From the NCBI GenBank assembly GCA_021821585.1, contig JAKACF010000035.1:1-14619 (forward strand): a stretch of 14,619 nucleotides of DNA. Reading direction: 5' to 3'. The notes below the pieces were generated by a model that saw only the letters and a program-made list of their open reading frames with translations, was not told the DNA's origin and did no database searches. A program made the translations under genes and the position numbers. Source of the stretch: Actinomycetes bacterium. GTDB lineage: Bacteria > Actinomycetota > Acidimicrobiia > Acidimicrobiales > Bog-793. This document shows, one piece after another, positions 1 to 6,799 of the stretch (positions are counted from its first letter, which is position 1; the number at the start of each line of letters is the position of its first letter).

Positions 1-218
1 AAACAGCGCGGCCCGCACAGTAGATGACTAGTTCTCACTACGTATAGCAAATCAGTTGACGAATGTGCGATGTGGGAGGAGACTGACCGCGCGAGCTCCG
101 ACGGGGGGTGTCACAGGAGACCACCTGGGCGGCCGAGGGCCGCCTGACGCTGGAGCTGTTCGGGATCGGTCGGCCAACACCGAGGCAGAGCTGCGAAAGA
201 GAGAGTTGAGGTCGTGAG

Positions 219-1601
219 ATGGGTCTTCTCGTTGTACTGCTCACAGCCCTGGCGGCCTGCGCGGTTCTCCTTGCCCCGCTGATGCTCCCAGGCCTCGTGT
301 TCGTCGCCGCGCTCCTCGCTCTGTTCGAGCTGGTTCTGCACGTCCATCGCCGTTACGGCATCCTCCCTCAGAGCCGAGCTGGCGGCTCGCTCAAGTGGGC
401 GAGGTGGCCTCTTGCGACCTCACCCGAGGGTGCGAGAGTCGATGTCGCCCTGCCTCGAGAGCGTGTCGCCCCAACCCCGAGCTCGTCGAGCCTCGGGGAG
501 GTGACCACGTCGTCAATCGGCCTCGACCTCGTTCGGTTGCTGAGCGACGGGATGAGCCCGGCGGTGGGAGCGCACGACGCCGTGGCGAAAGAAGGTGTGT
601 GCCCGATCCTCTCTGGACTGCCGGACGGATCGCCGCTGGCCAATCGAGTGTGGTGCCTGCAGGACAGGAAATCCGAACTGCTTCAGGCCTTCCAGGGGCT
701 CAGCAGCGAGGTTGCCGCGCACAACCTCTATCCGGTGGCGGGTGCGGAGGCCGAGCAGGTGATCGAGGCGTTGAGCATCAGCCTGAGGGAGGACGGCGCC
801 GGAGAGAGACTCGAGTGTGATCTCTGCGGGCGGGTGCTCGAAGGCTTGGCCGGATGGCGCCAAGAGCACATCGGTCGCCGACAGGACCACGGACCGGCCC
901 GCTCTCCGCGCAGCGAGATCGTCACTGCGCTGAGGAGGGCGGACTATGGCGAGCCGCCTTCAGCCCGCCGAGTGCTCGAAGTCTTCGACGACACCGTTGC
1001 TCGCTTTGTCGCAGAGCTCGGTTCGGTCTCCACCGATGCCGAGCGGAATGCGGCGGGGCAGCGCCTCATGACAGCCGTGGCAATCCATGACTCCGTTGAG
1101 AGCGGCATCCTCTGTCCGATTCTGAAGCGTGCGCCGGGTGGGGGCCCGCTCGCCGCTCGTCTCCACGAAGGCTTCGCCTTCCATGCACTCCTTCAGCGCT
1201 CCTGGGAGGAGATCAAGAGCGAGGGTGCGCCGGACAACGGTCAGGGCGTGCGTGGAGACGGAGCGGAAAGGGTGCTCGAGGCACTCGTGGGGAGCTTCGA
1301 AGCCCACCAGCACGACGACATGGCGAAGGTCACCAGGTTCTTCGAGGACTTGCCAGCCGGCGCGTTCCGTACGCGGCGATCGCCCCTCGATGACATCATG
1401 TGGCCGTGGCATAGCGAGGGCGCAGCCCTTCTCGCCATCCGGATGGCGCTCTGGGCGGATTCCGCCCCGACACGTGCCCATGCCGTCACCCTGAAGCACC
1501 CTTCGAGTCGTGCCCTCAGGAGCGTGACCCACCTTGCCGACAACTTCCTCGACCACAGAGACAGAGCTTCGGCTCGCGCAACGGGAGGGAGGTCACGATG
1601 A
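219..1601 (+). CDS. Membrane-anchored protein with two degenerate hemerythrin-like domains
   Basis: The product is 460 aa. Residues 1-40 are strongly hydrophobic and should form one or two membrane segments; the rest is soluble and mostly helical. Two regions align with each other: about 105-212 and 280-382. Each starts with a His-Asp pair (H119-D120, H290-D291), followed by a CPIL tetrapeptide, a GxPLA stretch and then a long helix. The second copy ends in an AHQHDDM stretch and FFEDLPAG, like the closing helix of HHE cation-binding domains. That layout suggests a duplicated hemerythrin-like four-helix bundle that would bind a di-iron or heme cofactor or sense O2/NO, but several usual His/Glu ligands are missing, so metal binding is doubtful. 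The ATG start is supported by GAGGT at 208-212, six bases upstream. The C-terminal 80 residues match nothing I know. The coding call is firm; the family call is tentative. Confidence 0.75.
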   Translation: MGLLVVLLTALAACAVLLAPLMLPGLVFVAALLALFELVLHVHRRYGILPQSRAGGSLKWARWPLATSPEGARVDVALPRERVAPTPSSSSLGEVTTSSIGLDLVRLLSDGMSPAVGAHDAVAKEGVCPILSGLPDGSPLANRVWCLQDRKSELLQAFQGLSSEVAAHNLYPVAGAEAEQVIEALSISLREDGAGERLECDLCGRVLEGLAGWRQEHIGRRQDHGPARSPRSEIVTALRRADYGEPPSARRVLEVFDDTVARFVAELGSVSTDAERNAAGQRLMTAVAIHDSVESGILCPILKRAPGGGPLAARLHEGFAFHALLQRSWEEIKSEGAPDNGQGVRGDGAERVLEALVGSFEAHQHDDMAKVTRFFEDLPAGAFRTRRSPLDDIMWPWHSEGAALLAIRMALWADSAPTRAHAVTLKHPSSRALRSVTHLADNFLDHRDRASARATGGRSR

Positions 1602-1766
1602 CAGTCGACTCAGCGCGTGTCGGTGATCTCGAGCGGCCTGAAGGTGGCGCCCGACTGGTGGCGTAAGCGGGTCCAGGCGCACCGCTCGCTCGTGATGCGA
1701 TGCGACTCGGTGACGCCAGGGGTGCCATCGGTAGCCGCCCGGGCGCCGAGCGTCCCCCCTCCGGCC

Positions 1767-1790
1767 GGACACCTCACGTAGGAGGTGTCC
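1767..1790 (+). repeat. Perfect 9-bp inverted repeat, hairpin overlapping a ribosome binding site
   Basis: GGACACCTC (1767-1775) and GAGGTGTCC (1782-1790) are exact reverse complements separated by the 6-nt loop ACGTAG. The right arm contains most of a GGAGG ribosome binding site (1781-1785) and touches an ATG at 1791, the start of the transposase remnant. A folded transcript would hide this site, as in IS elements that avoid translating read-through mRNA. It could also be part of an element end. Confidence 0.6.
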
Positions 1791-1945
1791 ATGCCAGCAG
1801 TGACCGAACAGAGCCGTCCGCCTACAAGCGGCCGCCGGCGCGGGAGGTGCCCGCGGGAGTTCCGGCGTGACGTCGCGGCGCTCGTCATCGACCAAGAGAG
1901 GACGATGGCGGACGTCGCGAACACGGTCGTCGGCGAACTGTCGCG
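1791..1945 (+). pseudogene. Truncated IS3-type transposase OrfA (helix-turn-helix) remnant
   Basis: Reading from the ATG at 1791, the peptide contains CPREFRRDVAALVIDQERT followed by MADVANTVVGE. This resembles the N-terminal helix-turn-helix of IS3-family OrfA proteins (consensus like YPxEFKRDAVxLV...SIADVAxxLGVxExTL). The similarity covers about 35 residues and stops near 1935-1945. OrfA proteins are normally about 90-100 aa and are followed by an OrfB integrase with a DDE triad; neither the rest of OrfA nor any OrfB is present. The frame runs on to a stop at 2114 through sequence belonging to the phosphatase gene. The ribosome binding site is GGAGG at 1781-1785. I read it as the 5' stump of an insertion sequence. 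The family call rests on recognition of the motif only. Confidence 0.55.
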
Positions 1946-1960
1946 ACCGGCCGCTCCAAC

Positions 1961-2971
1961 GTGTGGCTGCTGGCTGCTACCGTGCTCTCGGTGTCGGAGT
2001 TCGACCTTCGATCGTTGCTGGCCGCGGTCGAAGATGCGTCCCCGATCGATGCGGTCGACGTGCTCGCCACCGAGTTGGCGGGTGCCGTCCATGCTCGCCA
2101 CGTCGCGTTGCTGATTGCCAACTTCTCGGGCAGCGCCCTGGTCCGTCTCTCCCATGTCGACGCCACCGGAGCTGGACAGGACGGACGCAACGAGAGGGGC
2201 GAGGCGGTGCCATTGCCAGGCACGGTGCACGAACAGGTCCTCTTCTCTCAGACTCCCCAGATCGTGGAACAGCCACGGGACTGGCTGATCCTCATCCCGG
2301 TCACAGAGCGCGGCGACGTCATCCCCTTTTCGATCTCGGCTGAGATCCAGCGCCGTCTTCTGCCCTCGGCCCACACGCTCGAAGCCGGCCCTTTCACCCT
2401 CGCAGGATGGCTGGAGCCGTCCCACGACGCCGGCGGGGACACCTTTGACTACTCCCTCGGCAGGGAGCAGCTGGACCTCTCAGTCACCGACGCCATGGGG
2501 CACTCCATCAATGCCGCGATGCTCGCCACTCTCGCCGTGGGGACCCTTCGCAACCGTCTGCGAGCGCTGGCCTCCCCCGCCGAGTTGGCCGACGCCGCCA
2601 GCGAGGCCCTTGATCGCTACGCCAGAACCGACCAGTTCGTGACAGGGCTCGTCATGCGACTCCGCCTCGCTCGGCGTATCGAGAAGTCCCTATCGGTCCG
2701 ACACCGTGACTCTCGAGCCAGGCGACCGATTGTTGGCGATCACCGACGGCTACCTGGACCGGCAGGCCCGGCGGCTCGACATCGAGGGCATTCTCTCCGC
2801 CACCCTCGACCGGCACCCCCGTCAGATCGTCCAAGAGCTGGCCCACCGGATCTCGACGTCACCGGTGGCGACCTGCGTGACGACGCCACGGCCCTGTGCG
2901 TCGACTGGTACGGGCCAGGCGGCAGCAGGCGGGCCACCGGAGGCGCCAGCCGCACCCGAGCCACCGGCTGA
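1961..2971 (+). pseudogene. Decayed GAF/SpoIIE-type PP2C serine/threonine phosphatase (RsbU-like)
   Basis: The intact relative would be a cytoplasmic phosphatase of the general-stress or anti-sigma-antagonist type. The frame starting at GTG 1961 is open to 2971 (336 aa). Residues 12-115 resemble a GAF-like sensor. EIQRRLLP (128-135), GGDTFDY (158-164, metal Asp160) and DAMGH (177-181) mark the SpoIIE/PP2C fold. Three lesions are visible. The linker between VTERGDV and PFSISAEIQ is much shorter than I remember in the family. At about 2643-2668 homology jumps to the +1 frame, and the NAGHPPP-type segment is missing. Near 2850 homology returns to the first frame for GGDLRDDATALCVDW. The TDG motif (GDRLLAITDG, from 2715) is therefore read only in the other frame, so the 336-aa product should be inactive. 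There is no ribosome binding site before 1961, where the transposase stump abuts. Confidence 0.75.
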
Positions 2972-3202
2972 CGGGTCCTGGCCACTGGCGCCGTTCTCGG
3001 GAGAGGCGGGGCGGGCACCGAAGCTGAGGTGGCGGAGGTTCACGGCGGCTGGTACCCGGTCCGGGCGATTCGCTGCGCCTGTGCGAACGCGCTGCCGATC
3101 GAGACCGTTCACCGATCGCTCCGAGGGCCGAGGCGGCCAGCTGGTGCCAGCCGCGGCTGACCTTCAGCGCCGACGACGTGTCAGGAGTTGTCCGGGTCTT
3201 CG

Positions 3203-3208
3203 TAGGAT
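3203..3208 (+). promoter_or_regulatory. Candidate leaderless -10 element (TAGGAT) for the DUF1992 gene
   Basis: TAGGAT fits the actinobacterial TANNNT -10 consensus and is followed by exactly six bases before GTG 3215, the spacing expected if transcription starts on the start codon. No convincing -35 is seen. The GGAT within it could instead act as a weak ribosome binding site. Confidence 0.45.
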
Positions 3209-3214
3209 GGCCGC

Positions 3215-3712
3215 GTGACCAACCGGAAGCCCCCAGGCTCCGATTGGGAGTCGTGGGTGGACGCCATCATCCGCGAGGGCCAAGAGCGCGGCGAGTTCGA
3301 CAACCTGCCCGGGGCGGGCAAGCCGATTGACGGGTTGGACAAGCCCCACGACGACCTCTGGTGGGTGCGCCGGAAGTTGAGGGACGAAGGAGTCTCGTAC
3401 CTGCCACCGACACTTGCGGTCCGCAAGGAGAAGGAGGACGCGCTCCTCGCCATCGAGGCTCTCAGCTCGGAGCCCCGGGTCCGGGACGTGTTGGAGCAGC
3501 TCAACGAGCGCATCCGGGCGGTGAACCGCCGCCCCGGCGAAGGTCCGCCGTCGACGGTGATGCCGCTCGACGTGGACGAGATCCTGGCGGCGTGGAGACA
3601 GCGCCACGCACAAGAGGCGGCAGACGTCTCGCGGAGCCCTGAACCCGCTGCGACGACGGCTCGACCCGCCAAGCGGGGATGGACCGGACTGCGACGCCGC
3701 CGTCGAGGGTGA
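3215..3712 (+). CDS. DUF1992 (DnaJ homolog subfamily C member 28-type domain) protein
   Basis: This is an intact 165-aa soluble protein. Residues 12-60 carry the family hallmark: a WVDAIIREGQERGEF helix, then DNLPGAGKPID and a WWVRRKLRDEGVSYLP segment. In this family (DUF1992, found alone in bacteria and in the eukaryotic DNAJC28 protein) the biochemical role is not established; there is no J-domain here. Residues 66-125 are predicted helical and charged. The tail after 135 is low-complexity Ala/Pro/Arg-rich and ends in a run of arginines (155-164), which could contact nucleic acid or membrane phosphates (inference). The start is GTG 3215, giving MTNRKPPGSDW. It stands alone between two broken genes and keeps a clean frame, which argues that it is under selection. 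Confidence 0.9.
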   Translation: MTNRKPPGSDWESWVDAIIREGQERGEFDNLPGAGKPIDGLDKPHDDLWWVRRKLRDEGVSYLPPTLAVRKEKEDALLAIEALSSEPRVRDVLEQLNERIRAVNRRPGEGPPSTVMPLDVDEILAAWRQRHAQEAADVSRSPEPAATTARPAKRGWTGLRRRRRG

Positions 3713-3862
3713 CGAGAAGAGGTCTCCGGTCGACGCCTGCCTGTTATCGGGCGAGGCAACGGATCGACGCGCCACTGACATCGTGATACCTCGCGCCACC
3801 GGGCGGCCTTCTCGAACCGTCGAGCTCAGATGCGCAAACCTGTCGGATAGGGGAGGGAACCG

Positions 3863-4744
3863 ATGCGGTTGCGACTCCTGATGACAGGCACGCTGCTGGT
3901 GCTGATTGCAGGTGGCTGCATTGGCGTCGCCGTACTCGCCGGCTCCACACCCCTACCTGCCCGGGCCACCGCCGCTCGATGCCGGCGAGAACACACCTCG
4001 CCTCCGTTGGCCCAACGTCGTGCGCATCACTGCCCCCGCCAACGTCGACGCGGGCGCTCCGGTCACCTTCTCCTATCGCATCACCGGCCACATCCCGAAG
4101 GGAGCCGTCGTGATCGTGTGGGCCAACAACGAGGAGGGGGCGGTGCAGAGGTCCGACCTCCTCGACAAGGTCCCCGCAGCCCGAGCTGGCACCGGCACCT
4201 TCCGGCTGCCGAACAGCCTGTGGTCGGTCAGGGCCTCGCTCGAGCGCGGCGGTCCTAAGGCGAAGAGGCGGCCGCGCACACGGGCCTACAGCAACGGGCT
4301 CACCGTCTACTCCTGGGCGGACGTCCCGCTGAGCCGGTTGTGTGACACGAGAGTGACCACAAATGGCCCGAACCAGGCGCCCGGGAGTTGGTGCAAATCG
4401 GGAACCGTCGATGTCGGAGGCCATCGGTTCAGCTACGAGATGTATGACCCGTCGCCGCCGGCGCACGGTTTCTCCGGCCGCTCGTGGAGGTGGACAACTC
4501 TTCCTGCACGAGCGCGGCCTTGAAGGTGGCGGTCCTGCCGGCCTCTCCGGGTGTTACCGCCTCTCCCGCCGAGGTGCTGGCGGTGTCCGGAACATGGAAG
4601 CTCGAGCCCGGTCGCATCACCGACGTGAACCTCCGGCTCCCGCACTGGGCGTTCAAGGTGCTCGGCTCCTCGCGTGCCGGCTGCTCCGCGGTGTACTTCA
4701 GCGGCGAGTTCACGTGCCTCACTGCGAGCGGGTACCAGCCGTAA
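3863..4744 (+). pseudogene. Frame-disrupted secreted lipoprotein of unknown function
   Basis: A strong ribosome binding site (GGGGAGGG, about 3850-3857) precedes ATG 3863. The first residues form an export signal with a lipobox-like LIAGGC (Cys19), so the product would be a lipid-anchored envelope protein. Protein-like sequence then moves to the +1 frame, which can only open after a TGA at 3903-3905: a Pro-rich linker, then a beta-rich stretch (RWPNVVRITAPANV, then PVTFSYRITG). It moves back to the first frame between the TGA at 4445-4447 and the TGA at 4521-4523, continuing as VEVDNSSCTSAALKV to YFSGEFTCLTASGYQP and a TAA. The C-terminal part has three cysteines, typical of an exported Ig-like or jelly-roll domain. 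I do not recognise the family. The two shifts cancel, so either the gene is decaying or the sequence has two indel errors. Confidence 0.6.
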
Positions 4745-5048
4745 GCGGCCGTTGCGAGGCACGTGGCGCGCGCTGACGGGAGGCGAGAGGCCGGAGTGCC
4801 ACGAGCCGCTGGCCTGGCACCCGGCTGACGCGACTGACGAACGGGTATCGAGACCAGCGGCGCGCCGGTCGTGCCCAACCTCCACGAAACGGTGTCGGGG
4901 TCCGGCGGGGGGCAGAGGGGAGGCGGCGCGACATGGACGAGGGGCGAGTCCGGCGGGATCCCGGCAGGCACCGAGGTGGGGCTAGCCACCGCCGGAAGAC
5001 ACCCGCCAGCCGCATTCCGCCCGGCCCGAGAGTCCTTTACCGTTCGTC
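4745..5048. other. Intergenic stretch of about 300 nt before the ABC transporter operon
   Basis: No convincing gene is seen on either strand. An imperfect hairpin lies at 4796-4820 (GTGCCA pairing with TGGCAC, with an inner GCC/GGC pair). It could be a terminator for the upstream lipoprotein gene, but no T-run follows. The right end holds the putative promoter of the transporter operon. Confidence 0.35.
5038..5043 (+). promoter_or_regulatory. Candidate leaderless -10 element (TACCGT) for the ABC operon
   Basis: TACCGT matches TANNNT and sits five bases before GTG 5049 and eight before ATG 5052. There is no Shine-Dalgarno sequence upstream of either codon, so a leaderless transcript would explain initiation. 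No clear -35 is seen. Confidence 0.35.
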
Positions 5049-5051
5049 GTG

Positions 5052-5984
5052 ATGATCACCGCACATTCGCTGACGAAGCGCTACGGCGCCACCATGGCGG
5101 TGGACGGCCTGACCTTCGAGGTCCCGCCCGGGGTAGTGACCGGGTTCCTCGGACCGAACGGTTCCGGCAAGTCGACGACCATGCGCATGATCATGGGGCT
5201 CGACCTGCCGGACTCGGGCTCGGCCCTCATCGGTGGCAAGCCCTATGCCGAGCTGGCCTGGCCGCTTCGCGAGGTCGGCGCCCTTCTCGACGCCAAGGCA
5301 CTGCACCCCGCCCGCACCGCCCGCAACCACCTTCGCTGCCTCGCCCTCAGCCACGACATCCCGCTCCACCGGGTCGACGAGGTGCTCGACCAGGTCGGGC
5401 TGACCCCGGTCGCCAACCGGCGGGCCGGCAAGTTCTCACTGGGGATGAGCCAGCGCCTCGGGATCGCCTCGGCTCTTCTCGGCGACCCCGGCGTCCTGCT
5501 CTTCGACGAACCGGTCAACGGCCTCGATCCCGAAGGGATCCGTTGGGTCCGCACCGTGCTGCGCGCCCTGGCGGCCGAGGGCCGAACGGTGCTCGTCTCC
5601 AGCCACCTCATCAGCGAGATGTCGCTCACGGCCGACCGGCTGGTGGTCATCGGTCGCGGTCGGCTGATCGCCGAGACCAGCGTGGCCGACTTCGTCGCCC
5701 GCAGCGGCGGCGCTGCGGTCCGGCTCGTCACCCCCGACCCCGGCGCCTTCGCGGCGGTGCTCTCCGCAGCCGGCGCCGCAGTCTCCGCCCAGCCGGACGG
5801 GTCCCTCATGGTCGAGGAGCTGACGGCGGTGCAGGTAGGTGACCTGGCGGCGCAACACGGCCTGCGGGTCCACGAGCTGGTTGCGGTGACGGCCTCGCTC
5901 GAGGACGCCTTCATGGAGCTCACCCGGGACGAGGTCGAGTACCGACCGACGACCGGTGCCGTTGCCGGAATCCCAGAGGAGTGA
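5052..5984 (+). CDS. ABC transporter ATP-binding protein
   Basis: This 310-aa protein is the cytoplasmic ATPase of a two-gene ABC-2 exporter. It has Walker A GPNGSGKS (34-41, Lys40), a signature FSLGMSQRL (128-136, a variant of LSGGQ usual in this drug/antibiotic-type subfamily), Walker B VLLFDEP (148-154), D-loop NGLDP and the H-loop His185 in SSH. The segment after the Walker A region reads REVGALLDA, also typical of the BcrA/CcmA-like subfamily. The last 90 residues form a C-terminal extension ending in the ASLEDAFMELT helix common to these ATPases. ATG 5052 is chosen; GTG 5049, one codon earlier, is equally possible, and neither has a ribosome binding site. The stop overlaps an alternative GTG of the next gene, and the real permease start is two bases on. 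The substrate is unknown: lipids, peptide antibiotics or drugs are possible. Confidence 0.95.
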   Translation: MITAHSLTKRYGATMAVDGLTFEVPPGVVTGFLGPNGSGKSTTMRMIMGLDLPDSGSALIGGKPYAELAWPLREVGALLDAKALHPARTARNHLRCLALSHDIPLHRVDEVLDQVGLTPVANRRAGKFSLGMSQRLGIASALLGDPGVLLFDEPVNGLDPEGIRWVRTVLRALAAEGRTVLVSSHLISEMSLTADRLVVIGRGRLIAETSVADFVARSGGAAVRLVTPDPGAFAAVLSAAGAAVSAQPDGSLMVEELTAVQVGDLAAQHGLRVHELVAVTASLEDAFMELTRDEVEYRPTTGAVAGIPEE

Positions 5985-5986
5985 CG

Positions 5987-6799
5987 ATGACCGTAGTCCT
6001 ACCCGTCGCCCAGCAGGGCCGCTACCGCACGAGGCACGTCGCAAAGTTCGAGCTGGCGAAGATCCTCACCCTCCGGTCGACGGCCGTCATGCTCGGGCTC
6101 ACCGTCGTCGCCTGCCTGCTCGTGACCGGCCTCGTGACGCACGCGGCCCTGCACCAGCCCCCGCCGTTCTACTTCGGCTTCGATCCCACGCAGCAGGGCC
6201 TCACCGGCATGATCCCCGCCGCCCTCACCGGAGGCGTGTTCGGTGCGCTGCTCATCACCGGCGAGTACGCCAGCGGCACGATCCGCACCACGCTCGCGGC
6301 GGCGCCGCGGCGGTCGTTCCTCCTGGCGGTGAAGACAGCGGTCACGACGGTGCTCACGGTCGTGTTCTGCGAGGCGCTCAGCCTCGTCTCCTTCTTCCTC
6401 GGCGAGGCCATCCTGTCTGCCGGCGGGGCACCCTCGGCGAGCCTGGGGTCACCGGGAGCCATCCGGGCCGTCTTGCTCACCGGCCTGTTCGTCGCCCTCC
6501 TGGCGCTCATGTCCTTCGGCTTCGGGCTGATCTTCCGGCACACCGCCGCCGCCATCGCGGCGTTCGTCGCGGTCGTCTTCGTGCTGCCGCTCGTCATGCA
6601 GGGGATCTCGAGGGCCGGTGTCCGCTACCTGCCGACCAACATCCTCACGCACTCGATCATGTCGACCGCCCACTTCGGGCCCGGGGGACCAGGCGGGTAC
6701 CCGGCGTTGAGCCCCGGCGTAGGATTGCTCGTGATGGCGCTCTACACGGTGATCGTGCTGGCCGTCGGCTCGGCGGTGTTCATCCAGCGCGACGCGTGA
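5987..6799 (+). CDS. ABC-2 type transporter permease
   Basis: This 270-aa integral membrane protein is the partner of the preceding ATPase. Six hydrophobic segments are visible at about 31-51, 75-95, 111-142, 160-183, 187-206 and 244-266. The cytoplasmic turn GEYASGTIRTTLAAAPRR (92-109) is the recurring signature of this permease family (BcrB/ABC-2 membrane 3-like) and probably contacts the ATPase. The start at ATG 5987 has an AGAGGAG ribosome binding site (5975-5981) five bases upstream, lying inside the end of the ATPase gene. An in-frame GTG at 5981 has poorer spacing. Its TGA overlaps the GTG start of the kinase gene by four bases, so the two are probably translationally coupled. Confidence 0.93.
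   Translation: MTVVLPVAQQGRYRTRHVAKFELAKILTLRSTAVMLGLTVVACLLVTGLVTHAALHQPPPFYFGFDPTQQGLTGMIPAALTGGVFGALLITGEYASGTIRTTLAAAPRRSFLLAVKTAVTTVLTVVFCEALSLVSFFLGEAILSAGGAPSASLGSPGAIRAVLLTGLFVALLALMSFGFGLIFRHTAAAIAAFVAVVFVLPLVMQGISRAGVRYLPTNILTHSIMSTAHFGPGGPGGYPALSPGVGLLVMALYTVIVLAVGSAVFIQRDA

Noticed and set aside
56..84. TTGACG as a -35 element for the first gene
   Set aside because: At 17-base spacing the -10 position reads GAGACT, which is not a credible -10; nothing else in 1-218 supports a promoter or a gene.
3906..4520. Programmed ribosomal frameshifting in the lipoprotein gene
   Set aside because: No slippery heptamer or downstream structure stands out near either shift, and two opposite programmed shifts in one gene would be exceptional; decay or sequencing error is simpler.
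4796..4820. Imperfect hairpin as a small RNA or riboswitch
   Set aside because: Only a 6-bp outer stem and 3-bp inner stem, with no recognised aptamer pattern; kept only as a possible weak terminator.
5956..6795. N-terminal extension of the kinase frame through the permease gene
   Set aside because: The translated extension is low-complexity Arg/His/Pro sequence overlapping six clear membrane segments of the permease; the GTG at 6796 gives the expected sensor start.
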